From the NCBI GenBank assembly GCA_944322565.1, contig CALUPG010000001.1, positions 247,248-311,247 on the forward strand: a stretch of DNA of 64,000 nucleotides. Direction: 5' to 3'. The stretch's first letter is position 1. Every line of letters begins with the position of its first letter. Under the pieces are notes generated by a model that worked only from the letters and a program-made list of their open reading frames with translations, had not been told where the DNA came from and made no database searches. Position numbers and translations under genes: made by a program. Positions 8,717 to 17,305 of the stretch are shown piece by piece. Source of the stretch: an uncultured Bacteroidales bacterium. Lineage in GTDB: Bacteria; Bacteroidota; Bacteroidia; Bacteroidales; UBA932.

Positions 8717-9883
8717 CTACCCTACCCGAACAGTCTTTGCCGGATCAACACCGGAAATAAAGAATGACGGAATCAACAGAAGAAGCATTATTGCCGCATA
8801 TGCGGCAGCATCGGCAGCAAGAACACTCAGGACGTCAAGATGAACCGGAACAAACGACACAAAATAATTCTGAGGATCAAGTTTCAGCAAATGTGTCGAA
8901 CTCTGAATCCAGCACAAGAGAAAGGCGATTGCATTGCCGACAGCCATTCCTTTCAGCACGGCGTGAGAAGCCGCTGAAAGGAATATTTTTGCGATTGACC
9001 AGTCTTTCATTCCCATTGATTTCAGAGTTCCTATCATAGGTATATTCTCAAAAAGCATTATAAGAAGGCCTGAAATCATATTGAAGCCGGCCACAACCGT
9101 CATGAGTACAAGCACCAGGAACATATTGAAATCAATTAGATTCAACCAGTCATACAATTGAGGATATCTGGACACCGAGGACGCGGCAACTGCAGAAGCT
9201 TCATCCTCGCCGGCAAATGCAAGGGCCGTCATCCCTGCCTCTTCTGCAGCGGCAATTATTGATTTCTCATCCGTCATTCTGCGGTCGAGATGAATCTCAA
9301 GCGCGGACACAGACCCGCTATCCCACCCGTTTACTCGCTGCATGTCTGACAATGACGCATATATCAGGAGATTGTCTTCCGAATCAATTATACTGTCATA
9401 TACCGAACGGATTACAAACCGGCGGACTTTGACCCGTTCCCCGACAAAATATGCCGTCAGCTCATCGCCTGCCGACAAATTGAGGAGAGACGCAAGTCTC
9501 TTCGGTACAGATATGCCCAGTCCGGCCAAAGAGGTGTCGGCCTCAGTCCCCTTGAACATGACGCCATGGATATTGTCACCGCTCTTCACTATACCGCCCC
9601 GGTAGACGCAGGGAACGATACTTTCAACCCCGGGGATAGATTGGAGGCGGCCGAAATACGACGGACACTTTTCTATCGGAGATGACTCTCCGGTCCAGTT
9701 CATGTCTGAAGATGTCAGCTGCACATCACCTGACAGCAAAGAAATGCTGTCGCGGATTTCGTGGCGGAAGCCGGACGAAATTGCGACAGCTATTATCATC
9801 ACCAGGAAACTGACTGCGGAGGCCACTGACGCAATCCTGTTCCTGAATCTTATTCTGCGTGCTATAAAAAGCGATACATCCAT
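8717..9883 (-). CDS. FtsX/LolE-type ABC transporter permease
   Basis: 388 residues with the MacB/FtsX permease layout: an N-terminal transmembrane segment (about 17-38) preceded by the typical FIARRIRFRN motif, a periplasmic domain of about 200 residues, and three C-terminal membrane segments (about 253-275, 303-325 and 360-380). The LolC/LolE family extracts lipoproteins for sorting to the outer membrane, and Bacteroidetes carry such stand-alone permease genes. No ATPase gene is adjacent. It starts at ATG 9883, 14 bp after the M13 peptidase stop, so it is probably the second gene of that operon. Confidence 0.75.
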   Translation of the reverse strand: MDVSLFIARRIRFRNRIASVASAVSFLVMIIAVAISSGFRHEIRDSISLLSGDVQLTSSDMNWTGESSPIEKCPSYFGRLQSIPGVESIVPCVYRGGIVKSGDNIHGVMFKGTEADTSLAGLGISVPKRLASLLNLSAGDELTAYFVGERVKVRRFVIRSVYDSIIDSEDNLLIYASLSDMQRVNGWDSGSVSALEIHLDRRMTDEKSIIAAAEEAGMTALAFAGEDEASAVAASSVSRYPQLYDWLNLIDFNMFLVLVLMTVVAGFNMISGLLIMLFENIPMIGTLKSMGMKDWSIAKIFLSAASHAVLKGMAVGNAIAFLLCWIQSSTHLLKLDPQNYFVSFVPVHLDVLSVLAADAAAYAAIMLLLLIPSFFISGVDPAKTVRVG

Positions 9884-9897
9884 CTGCAGGCTTAAGG

Positions 9898-11907
9898 CTA
9901 CCAGATGATGACCCTATCCTCTTCCGGAAGGAACATGCCGTCACCGGCCTCTATGCCGAAAGCATCAAAGAAAGTCTGAAGATTGCGCAGGGTTACATTC
10001 ACTCTGTACTCGCCGAGAGAATGCACATCCAGTCTTGTGAGCCGCGCCTTTTCCTCGTCAGTTATGTTCTGTGCCCACAGAGTTGCATATGAGATATAGA
10101 ACCTCTGTTCTGCAGAGAAGCCGTCAACAGGCTCAGGAGTCTCTCCATTGAATGAATTCTGCATGGCTGTGTATGCAATACGCAGTCCTCCCTGGTCAGC
10201 GATGTTTTCGCCAAGACATAAGGCCCCGTTGGCATGAAGTCCGGGAAGTATCTCAACAGCATTGAACTGGTCCACAAGAATCCTGGCCTTCGCATTGAAC
10301 GCCTCGGCATCAGCATCTGTCCACCAGTTGATCATGTTGCCGTCCTTGTCAAAATTTCTGCCCTGATCATCGAAGCCGTGGGTCATTTCATGGCTAATCA
10401 CAACCCCTATTCCTCCATAGTTTACGGCATCGTCAGCCTCAGGATTGTAGAATGGAGGCTGAAGAATGGCTGCAGGGAAACATATCTCGTTTGTAGTAGG
10501 ATTGTAATATGCATTGACGGTCTGAGGACTCATATGCCATTCCGTCTTGTCGACAGGCTTTCCGAGATGCGACAGATTGTCTGCCACATACCACTTGGAT
10601 GCATTCCTTATATTCTCATAATAGCTGAGAGACGGATTGATGATGAGCGAGGAGTAGTCCTTCCACTTGTCAGGATATCCTATCTTGACAACAAAGGCAT
10701 TGAGTTTCTCATGGGCCTTCATCTTGGTAGAGTCACTCATCCATTCAAGAGAGTCCACATGCTCACCGAGCGCGGTGCGGATATTTTCAACCATAGCCAG
10801 CACCCTGTCCTTCTGTTCCTGAGGGAAATACTTGGCAACATACATTTTTCCGACCGCCTCCGAAAGCAGATTGTTCGGAACGGCCATAGCCCTTTTCCAG
10901 CGAGGCTTCTGCTGCCGGACGCCTGCCATCTGCTTCTCGAAGAAGTCAAAGTATGTGTCATAATAGTCATCACTCAATGCACTGCAGGCCCCTGAAATCA
11001 ATCGGGCCGCCATATAGTTCTTCATGACCTCAATGTCAGTGCCGGCAAAAATTGAATCAAGGACAGCAAAATATGAAGGCTGCTCCACGACAAGCTTGTC
11101 CTGGTCATTAAGGCCGAGAGCCCTGAAATATACAGAGAAATCAAGGTTCGGATACTGCTTGACAAGTTCAGCGGAAGATGTCGGGTTATATCCCCTGAGG
11201 ACATCCCGGAGCTCAACATTCGACCACGATGCAGCAGCAATTTCATCCTCTACGGAAAGGGCGTCCGCAGCAGCCTTTCCCGGATCAGAATATCCTGACA
11301 AGGAGAATATTTTCGTAAGGAATGCCTTGTACCCTTCCTTTAGTTCTGCATTTGCCGTATCCACGTAATAGTCCCTGTTTCCCATCCCGAGGCCCGACTG
11401 GGAGAAATACATTATCTGCCTGGAGTTGTCCATAAGGTCCGGAGCCACATAAATACTGAAGAAAGGATAGTCAGACGCTGAATGCATTCCTGCCACTGCC
11501 TCCACCAGCCCGCGGCGATCCCTGATGGATCTGACCCTCTCAAGGAAAGGCTGGAGCGGAGACGAAGCCTCGGCATTCAGCCTTGTGGAATCAAGCCCCA
11601 TCCTGTACAGGTCAACTATTTTCTGTTCGGCACTTCCCGGCATGACAGACTGCTGTCCGAGCGACAGAAACATCTCATTGATGCGCCTCTGATTGTTCTC
11701 ATTCAGGACATCAAATGAACCATACCTTGAATATTCCGGCTTCAGAGGATGGTTCTTCTGCCAGCCTCCGGTCACATGCTGATAAAAATTCTCGGCAGGA
11801 GACACGGATATGTCAAAATTTTCAAGATTGATTGCAGGGGTACCCTGCGGGGCTTCGTTGCAGGCCACTGCCAGAGCAGGGACTATCATCAACAGAATTT
11901 TCTTCAT
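9898..11907 (-). CDS. M13 (neprilysin/PepO-like) zinc metallopeptidase lipoprotein
   Basis: 669 residues. A lipoprotein signal ends at C16 (LAVAC), placing the enzyme on the outer face of a membrane. Zinc ligands are H506 and H510 of HEMTH and E567 of GENIAD; D571 completes the M13 signature. NAYYNP (465-470) matches the substrate-binding Asn-Ala-X-Tyr of the family, and the C-terminal Trp of VIIW is also typical. Full family length. It presumably degrades oligopeptides in the periplasm or outside the cell. A -7 element lies at 11939-11946. The permease gene follows within 14 bp. Confidence 0.92.
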   Translation of the reverse strand: MKKILLMIVPALAVACNEAPQGTPAINLENFDISVSPAENFYQHVTGGWQKNHPLKPEYSRYGSFDVLNENNQRRINEMFLSLGQQSVMPGSAEQKIVDLYRMGLDSTRLNAEASSPLQPFLERVRSIRDRRGLVEAVAGMHSASDYPFFSIYVAPDLMDNSRQIMYFSQSGLGMGNRDYYVDTANAELKEGYKAFLTKIFSLSGYSDPGKAAADALSVEDEIAAASWSNVELRDVLRGYNPTSSAELVKQYPNLDFSVYFRALGLNDQDKLVVEQPSYFAVLDSIFAGTDIEVMKNYMAARLISGACSALSDDYYDTYFDFFEKQMAGVRQQKPRWKRAMAVPNNLLSEAVGKMYVAKYFPQEQKDRVLAMVENIRTALGEHVDSLEWMSDSTKMKAHEKLNAFVVKIGYPDKWKDYSSLIINPSLSYYENIRNASKWYVADNLSHLGKPVDKTEWHMSPQTVNAYYNPTTNEICFPAAILQPPFYNPEADDAVNYGGIGVVISHEMTHGFDDQGRNFDKDGNMINWWTDADAEAFNAKARILVDQFNAVEILPGLHANGALCLGENIADQGGLRIAYTAMQNSFNGETPEPVDGFSAEQRFYISYATLWAQNITDEEKARLTRLDVHSLGEYRVNVTLRNLQTFFDAFGIEAGDGMFLPEEDRVIIW

Positions 11908-11938
11908 CAGTCAACACATTAAATTCATACATGACTCG

Positions 11939-11946
11939 CAAAGGTA
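11939..11946 (-). promoter_or_regulatory. -7 promoter element (TACCTTTG) for the M13 peptidase gene
   Basis: Minus-strand match to TAnnTTTG, about 32 bases upstream of the ATG at 11907. Confidence 0.55.
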
Positions 11947-11990
11947 TACATTTTCATCTTTATTGGGCCAAACTTTTCAAAAAAAATCCG

Positions 11991-11998
11991 CATATTTG
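11991..11998 (+). promoter_or_regulatory. Possible relaxed -7 element for the TPR gene
   Basis: CATATTTG differs from TAnnTTTG at one position and lies about 32 bases before the ATG at 12030. Weak, but it is the best candidate between the divergent genes. Confidence 0.3.
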
Positions 11999-12029
11999 CA
12001 TCTCATACTTCGGAATTTCAGATAAGATA

Positions 12030-12992
12030 ATGATGAGAATACTTCACTCAGCCATAATCTGCTCGCTGTGCATTGCCGTCAGTTCCGGCAGCATCTTCGG
12101 ACAGTCGGCACAGAATCCGGGAACAGCTTCAGGGAATACGGAAAGATTTGCAGAAAGGTACAGCCTGCTTGTATCAAAGCTCGGCTATGACGGAGTCGGC
12201 ATAGAGACACTTCTTGATGCCTGGGAAAAGGAAGACTCGTCCGACATAAGGATTCCGGAGGCAAGGTTCAGATATTATTTCGCCAAGTCAAGACGGGACT
12301 CGGTCGTCCAGACCGGCAGCAGAAAGCATCTCGGCTCTGAGCCAATCCTGACGCTGAAGGACTCGACAGGGACTCCGGTATACTTTCACAATGAATATTT
12401 CTATAATGACCGGCTGTTTGCCGAAGCCATGAAAAATATAGGGACCGCCATCATGATGGCTCCGGAAAGGCTTGACCTGCAGATTCTCAAGACAGACGCA
12501 CTCTGTGCATACGAGAAAGGAAGTCCGGACATGGCGCTCGCACAGCTCAAGGACATTGCCGGCATCTGGCAGCAAGACAGAAACAGGTGGGAATATCCGG
12601 GAGACACTGTGGACGACAGGTTCATGAAATCATTGATGCAGCAATATTGTGCCCTGTTCTATACCACAGGCACGGAGAACTCGTATTCGGCATTCAGGGC
12701 TCTTTCAGAAAAAATGCTGTCGATATTTCCCCAGGACCCCATATTCCTTGCAAATATAGGTTCGTACATGCTGGTTGCGGAAAACAATCCCAAAGCTGCA
12801 GTAAAATGGTATAACAAAGTTCTCAAAGTCAAGCCAGGAGACTACGCCGCCATTAAGAACTGCATAATTGCAGCCCGGAAAATGAAAAACACAAGACTTG
12901 AGAAGAAATATCTGCCGATGCTCATTCAATACGGTCCGGAGAGCGAGAGCATGGCCGCAGCATCAAGACTTGAGGCTCTCAACTCCAAGTGA
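12030..12992 (+). CDS. Exported TPR-repeat protein
   Basis: About 320 residues from ATG 12030 (or 12033). The frame is open further upstream, but that part runs antisense through the start of the M13 gene and its promoter region. The start is followed by a signal peptide (MRILHSAIICSLCIAVSSG). No enzymatic motif is visible. The C-terminal half contains TPR-like helical pairs, best seen in ANIGSYMLVAENNPKAAVKW and the following YNKVLKVKPGDYAAI. This suggests a periplasmic or outer-membrane-associated scaffold. Its stop is only four bases from the convergent dprA stop, with no terminator visible between. Confidence 0.75.
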   Translation: MMRILHSAIICSLCIAVSSGSIFGQSAQNPGTASGNTERFAERYSLLVSKLGYDGVGIETLLDAWEKEDSSDIRIPEARFRYYFAKSRRDSVVQTGSRKHLGSEPILTLKDSTGTPVYFHNEYFYNDRLFAEAMKNIGTAIMMAPERLDLQILKTDALCAYEKGSPDMALAQLKDIAGIWQQDRNRWEYPGDTVDDRFMKSLMQQYCALFYTTGTENSYSAFRALSEKMLSIFPQDPIFLANIGSYMLVAENNPKAAVKWYNKVLKVKPGDYAAIKNCIIAARKMKNTRLEKKYLPMLIQYGPESESMAAASRLEALNSK

Positions 12993-12996
12993 GCAT

Positions 12997-14154
12997 TCAG
13001 CCACCTTTTATGCAACAGCGCTGAAGCACATCGACAGACACAAGGCCTTCGCATTCCAGACGGGACACATATTCCCTGACTTCGTCCCATGCAAGTTTTG
13101 AAATTTCAACAAGCTCATCCAATGTAATCCCTCTGTTTCCCCGTATGGCAGACAGTATGGACGCCATAGCCATGATCTTGTCCTCGCCAGTTCTATGCGG
13201 ACAGCGGCTTCTTATCAAAGACTCAGACGAGAGATGCGCCCGACACCCTGTCCTGCCGAGACCTGCCCTTGCGACAAAATCATCGGGAGAGTATACCGCT
13301 TCAGCCTTTCCGGTCCTCAAGAGCCAGTTGCACCCCTGAGACCTCACGTCATCCGCACGCCCCGGCAAAGCATAGACATCCCTGCCGTATGCAAACGCAA
13401 GGGATGCAGTCATCATGCCTCCTCCCCTGCGCCGCGACTCAACAAGAAGCGTAGAGCCCGAAAGCCCGGCAATAATTCTGTTCCTGCGGAGGAAATTTGC
13501 TTTCAACGGAGACGTTCCCATCGGGAAATCCGTGACAAGAGCCCCTTGTGAGGCTATTCTTTCTGCGACTGCCCTGTGTTTCCACGGATACACGGCATCA
13601 GGGCCTGTTGCCATGACGGCAATGGTCATCAGGCCAGAATCCAGAGCCGCGCAGTGTGCAGTGACATCAATGCCGTACGCGAGTCCGCTCACAACTGCCG
13701 GACGGGACTTTGTCGCGGACATTGCCGAAACAAGCTTTCCGGTCCACTCCCTTCCATAAGGAGACATATCCCTTGTACCGACAACAGAAATCATGTCCCT
13801 GCCGGAAAATACATGGTCGAGAGCCAGCGATGTCCGGAAATATAGTCCGGCCGGAGCATCCGGGCACTCTTTCAGGAGCGCCGGATAATTGCTGTCCGTA
13901 CACCCGACAAATCCGCAGCCGCAGGCAGACAGCCGGGCCAAATCTTCTGCCGCTGAGTCAAGAGCCGCGGCCGATATATGATTCCTGTATTTTGAATATG
14001 GGCCGAATACAGTCTCAAGGCCGTCAGCATCAAGTCCGAACACAGCATACGCACTGCCCATGGTCTCAATGATGGCATGAGATATCCCCGGTTCATATCC
14101 GAAAATTCTATTCAGAGCACAACAGCTCACTCTCTCTTCTTCCTCTCCGCTCAT
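12997..14154 (-). CDS. dprA: DNA-processing protein DprA
   Basis: About 385 residues from ATG 14154. A TTG four codons upstream is less likely. The Rossmann-like DprA core is clear: VVGTRDMSPYG, VVSGLAYGIDVTAHCAAL, FPMGTSPLKANFLRRNRIIA, and the GGGMMTASLAFAYGRDVYALPG segment. A helical N-terminal domain and a C-terminal winged-helix-like segment (LDELVEISKLAWDEVREYVS) are also present. DprA binds incoming single-stranded DNA and loads RecA during natural transformation. It is common in genomes with no proven competence. A -7 element lies at 14197-14204. Confidence 0.93.
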   Translation of the reverse strand: MSGEEEERVSCCALNRIFGYEPGISHAIIETMGSAYAVFGLDADGLETVFGPYSKYRNHISAAALDSAAEDLARLSACGCGFVGCTDSNYPALLKECPDAPAGLYFRTSLALDHVFSGRDMISVVGTRDMSPYGREWTGKLVSAMSATKSRPAVVSGLAYGIDVTAHCAALDSGLMTIAVMATGPDAVYPWKHRAVAERIASQGALVTDFPMGTSPLKANFLRRNRIIAGLSGSTLLVESRRRGGGMMTASLAFAYGRDVYALPGRADDVRSQGCNWLLRTGKAEAVYSPDDFVARAGLGRTGCRAHLSSESLIRSRCPHRTGEDKIMAMASILSAIRGNRGITLDELVEISKLAWDEVREYVSRLECEGLVSVDVLQRCCIKGG

Positions 14155-14196
14155 ACTGTCAGGCAAATATTCCGGAAATGCCGGGAAATGCCGTCA

Positions 14197-14204
14197 CAAA
14201 AATA
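14197..14204 (-). promoter_or_regulatory. -7 promoter element (TATTTTTG) for dprA
   Basis: Minus-strand match to TAnnTTTG, about 43 bases before the dprA ATG and directly downstream of the queA terminator. Confidence 0.5.
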
Positions 14205-14230
14205 CTAAAAAGAGAAACGCGTATCTGGAT

Positions 14231-14268
14231 AAAAATATGGACTTCCTGCTCCGGAAGTCCATATTTTT
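14231..14268 (-). terminator. Strong hairpin terminator after queA
   Basis: Arms 14231-14246 and 14253-14268 form a perfect 16-bp stem with a 6-nt loop, starting with five A and ending with five T. It can therefore work in both directions. It lies 30 bp after the queA stop and insulates dprA. Confidence 0.85.
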
Positions 14269-14297
14269 ATCTTTTTTTATGTTTTTTCTCTTTTTTG

Positions 14298-15347
14298 TCA
14301 AATTATAAGAAGAGCATCTCCGTATGGACCGAATTTATAATCCTCGGCCAGGGCGGCATCATATGCCTTCATCACATTCTCATACCCGCCGAAAGCAGCC
14401 ACGGACATGAGCATGGTAGAGCACGGGAGATGGAAATTTGACACTATTGCATCAGGAACCGCAAACCTGTAGGGCGGGAAAATGAATTTGTTGGTCCAAC
14501 CGTCATAGGCATTCACTTCATCGTTCGTCGTCACATAAGTTTCAAGACCACGCATTACCGTGACGCCGACCGCCAGTACACGGTGCTTCCCGCGCTTTGT
14601 CCTGTTGATGGCTTCAGCAGCTTCCTGCGGGATAATCAGCCGCTCGGAATCCATCTTGTGCTTGGACAAATCCTCCACATCTACAGAACGGAAATGCCCT
14701 ATGCCCATGTGAAGTGTTATGAATACTTTGTTTATATCCTTAAGAATCATTCTGTTGAACAATTCACGGCTGAAATGCAGCCCTGCTGCAGGAGCAGACA
14801 CCGCACCTTCATGCGCCGCAAAGATTGTCTGAAAATTCTCCGCATCTTCCGGAGTGACCTTCTCCTTCACCCATTTGGGCACCGGAGTCTCCCCGAGACT
14901 GAACAGCGTGTCCTTGAAGTCTTCATAGCTCCCGTCATAGAGGAACCTGAGTGTCCGTCCGCGCGAAGTAGTATTGTCAATCACTTCTGCCACAAGACTT
15001 TCATCTTCACCAAAGTACAGTTTGTTGCCGATTCTGATTTTTCTGGCAGGATCCACTATGACATCCCATAGCCTCTGTTCCCTATTGAGTTCCCTAAGCA
15101 GAAATACCTCTATGTCGGCCCCGGTCTTTTCCTTGTTGCCATACAGCCGTGCGGGGAATACTTTGGTATCATTCAGCACAAAAGTGTCTCCTTTGCCGAA
15201 ATAATCTATGATATTCTTGAAAAGCTTATGCTCGATTTCTCCTGTATTCCTATTGAGGACCATCAATTTGCATTCATCCCGCCACCTCGGCGGCTCCGAT
15301 GCTATCTTGTCTTTGGTAAGGTTGAACTGGAATTGTGAAAGTTTCAT
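14298..15347 (-). CDS. queA: S-adenosylmethionine:tRNA ribosyltransferase-isomerase
   Basis: 349 residues, normal length. It transfers and isomerises the ribose of SAM onto 7-aminomethyl-7-deazaguanine at tRNA position 34, giving epoxyqueuosine. Conserved features are the N-terminal [44 protein letters not shown], and [17 protein letters not shown] near the C-terminus. It starts at ATG 15347. A terminator follows the stop, and a -7 element lies at 15439-15446, giving a leader of about 85 nt. Confidence 0.95.
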   Translation of the reverse strand: MKLSQFQFNLTKDKIASEPPRWRDECKLMVLNRNTGEIEHKLFKNIIDYFGKGDTFVLNDTKVFPARLYGNKEKTGADIEVFLLRELNREQRLWDVIVDPARKIRIGNKLYFGEDESLVAEVIDNTTSRGRTLRFLYDGSYEDFKDTLFSLGETPVPKWVKEKVTPEDAENFQTIFAAHEGAVSAPAAGLHFSRELFNRMILKDINKVFITLHMGIGHFRSVDVEDLSKHKMDSERLIIPQEAAEAINRTKRGKHRVLAVGVTVMRGLETYVTTNDEVNAYDGWTNKFIFPPYRFAVPDAIVSNFHLPCSTMLMSVAAFGGYENVMKAYDAALAEDYKFGPYGDALLII

Positions 15348-15438
15348 GATTCGATATAACCTGTAGATTACACATTCAATTCATTATACGATTTCTACGC
15401 AAATTTGTTTCACTTTACGGATATTTTTATGCTTAGCA

Positions 15439-15446
15439 CAAAAATA
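15439..15446 (-). promoter_or_regulatory. -7 promoter element (TATTTTTG) for queA
   Basis: Minus-strand match to TAnnTTTG in the 106-bp gap between the NUDIX stop and the queA start. Confidence 0.5.
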
Positions 15447-15453
15447 TCATGAA

Positions 15454-16068
15454 TCATATTGAACCTGCAGCCCGGAATACCTCAACTATCGACGGATATG
15501 TATTGAGCAAAAAGGGAGTCAGGCTCGACCTTGCCACCCAAGCGGCACGGGATATGTCCTCTTCCCGCTGCGGAGTAAGGTCAAGAGGAGCATCATACAG
15601 CATGTCAAACCACCATGTATGCTTGAGATGCCACAGCCCGTTCCTCCGGTAACAATGATCGGTGACACATATCAGGTCCCTAAGCTGCAAGTCATTTATG
15701 CCGGTCTCTTCCTGCACTTCCCTCAAAGCCGTCGTCCGGATGTCCTCTCCGGCCTCCTGATGGCCTTTCGGCAGATCCCAAAGGCCGTTGCGGCTGATGA
15801 GCAGATAATCCCCGCGCCTGTTTGACACGAGCCCACCTCCCGCATTCACCTGAACGAACTCCGAACATATTTTTCTGTAGGTGTCCTCGGTCTGACTGAC
15901 CGGAATATATATCCTGCCCAAAGACTGAGATGACTCAAACATATTTATAAGCGAGTGGACATCAGGATTTTCTCCGACATTATACTGTACTGCATTCGGA
16001 TCCGAAAGAGCAGGCTCGTCCGGAGGACAGATGATAATGCATCTTTTTTCCAAATATATCCTATGCAT
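15454..16068 (-). CDS. NUDIX hydrolase
   Basis: 204 residues. An N-terminal extension of about 75 residues of unknown role precedes the NUDIX domain. The NUDIX box is complete: GHQEAGEDIRTTALREVQEE with the following TGI, fitting GX5EX7REUXEEXGU. The preceding LWDLPKG is also typical. The family cleaves nucleoside diphosphates linked to another group; the substrate cannot be read from sequence. It is divergent from pyrE, and the two -7 elements face each other so their 5' ends would overlap. It starts at ATG 16068. Confidence 0.9.
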   Translation of the reverse strand: MHRIYLEKRCIIICPPDEPALSDPNAVQYNVGENPDVHSLINMFESSQSLGRIYIPVSQTEDTYRKICSEFVQVNAGGGLVSNRRGDYLLISRNGLWDLPKGHQEAGEDIRTTALREVQEETGINDLQLRDLICVTDHCYRRNGLWHLKHTWWFDMLYDAPLDLTPQREEDISRAAWVARSSLTPFLLNTYPSIVEVFRAAGSI

Positions 16069-16085
16069 TTCTCGGTTAAAATTAT

Positions 16086-16093
16086 TAATTTTG
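16086..16093 (+). promoter_or_regulatory. -7 promoter element (TAATTTTG) for the pyrE operon
   Basis: Match to TAnnTTTG about 83 bases before the pyrE ATG at 16176. It lies to the left of the opposing NUDIX -7 element. Confidence 0.5.
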
Positions 16094-16125
16094 CGCGATA
16101 TGTTTTCCGGTGTTCATACGGAGCA

Positions 16126-16133
16126 CAAAGATA
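16126..16133 (-). promoter_or_regulatory. -7 promoter element (TATCTTTG) for the NUDIX gene
   Basis: Minus-strand match to TAnnTTTG about 58 bases before the NUDIX ATG. It lies inside the predicted pyrE leader, so the two transcripts would overlap by roughly 20 nt. Confidence 0.5.
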
Positions 16134-16175
16134 GGCAGAAACATCGGAATCCAAACTAATTTGAATACAAAGAAT

Positions 16176-16826
16176 ATGAATAGTATGGAATCCATTGACA
16201 GAAAAGTAGCGAAGTCCCTTCTGGACATCAAAGCCGTGACACTTAGGCCGGACGAACCTTTCAAATGGGCTTCCGGATGGCTTTCTCCCATATATTGCGA
16301 CAACAGGAGGATTCTCTCATATCCTGAACTGAGGGAGGAAGCCTGCAGGCAGATGGCCGGGATAATTTCAGAGAAGTTCCCTGAGGCTGAGGTCATCGCC
16401 GGCGTTGCTACGGGAGCAATAGCGCACGGGATGCTGATTGCCCATATTCTCAAGAAGCCGTTCATATATGTCAGGCCGAAGCCGAAGGACCACGGAACCG
16501 GCTCACAGATAGAAGGTTCAGTAGAAAAAGGCGCCAAGGTAGTGGTTGTGGAAGACTTGATTTCCACGGGCTCGAGCAGCCTGTCGGCCGTCGACGCCCT
16601 TGTCAGGGCAGGAGTGAATGTCCTTGGCATGACAGCCATTTTCTCCTATAATTTCAATCAGGCGAGAAGAGCCTTCGAAGTCGCCGACATCGAGCTCTAT
16701 ACACTGACAAACTACGACACGCTCATCGAAGTGGCCAAAGAGACCGGCTACATCAAGGATTCAGACATGGAACTTCTCAAGGAATGGAGGTTCTCGCCTT
16801 CAACCTGGGGCAAAAAGGAAGAGTAA
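16176..16826 (+). CDS. pyrE: Orotate phosphoribosyltransferase
   Basis: About 216 residues from ATG 16176 (an ATG at 16185 is also possible; the open frame further upstream starts at a GTG in the leader and is rejected). It makes orotidine 5'-phosphate from orotate and PRPP in de novo pyrimidine synthesis. Visible motifs are the PRPP-binding VVVVEDLISTGSSSLSAV and the flexible-loop region RPKPKDHGTGSQIEG. It is the first gene of a tight plus-strand run: its stop overlaps the next start (TAATG). Confidence 0.93.
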   Translation: MNSMESIDRKVAKSLLDIKAVTLRPDEPFKWASGWLSPIYCDNRRILSYPELREEACRQMAGIISEKFPEAEVIAGVATGAIAHGMLIAHILKKPFIYVRPKPKDHGTGSQIEGSVEKGAKVVVVEDLISTGSSSLSAVDALVRAGVNVLGMTAIFSYNFNQARRAFEVADIELYTLTNYDTLIEVAKETGYIKDSDMELLKEWRFSPSTWGKKEE

Positions 16827-17299
16827 TGCCGACTATCATCAAGAGCAAGCACGCAATTGTTTCAAAGGCTCCATATATATTATATATGATGTTCGTCGAC
16901 ATGCGCAATTTCGTGCAGTTTCTTCCGGAAGACAAGAAGAATGACGTCTCGGCCGACTATGATTCAATCAGGACCACTGTGCAAGGGTTCAATGTAGGCA
17001 TCAGAATCGTCGGACGCACTCCGTATTCCGGCATAGAATTCAAAGACGACGGAGCCCCCTTTCCATTCGGGATAACAATGCACTTCGACGCTGCCGGAGG
17101 AGATCCCGACAAGACGGATTTCCATATTGAAATGTCTGCAGAACTGAATTTCATGATGAAGATGGTTCTGGGCTCCAAGCTGCAGGAAGCACTTGACAAG
17201 ATTGTGGACACAATGGCCGCAGTTTCAGAAGGAAGAGTGCCGGAGGGAATCGACCCCGAAATGCTCAGAAAGGCAAAAGAGAACGGATATTTCAACTGA
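16826..17299 (+). CDS. Small SRPBCC/polyketide-cyclase-like protein
   Basis: About 157 residues from ATG 16826, which overlaps the pyrE stop. The pattern suits the SRPBCC (START-like) fold: a first strand (TIIKSKHAIVSKAPYILYMM), paired central beta strands, and a long C-terminal helix (SKLQEALDKIVDTMAAVSEG). There are no catalytic motifs. Such proteins bind hydrophobic ligands or act as assembly chaperones. The function here is unknown, and coupling to pyrE is by position only. Confidence 0.65.
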   Translation: MPTIIKSKHAIVSKAPYILYMMFVDMRNFVQFLPEDKKNDVSADYDSIRTTVQGFNVGIRIVGRTPYSGIEFKDDGAPFPFGITMHFDAAGGDPDKTDFHIEMSAELNFMMKMVLGSKLQEALDKIVDTMAAVSEGRVPEGIDPEMLRKAKENGYFN

Positions 17300-17305
17300 T
17301 ATACC

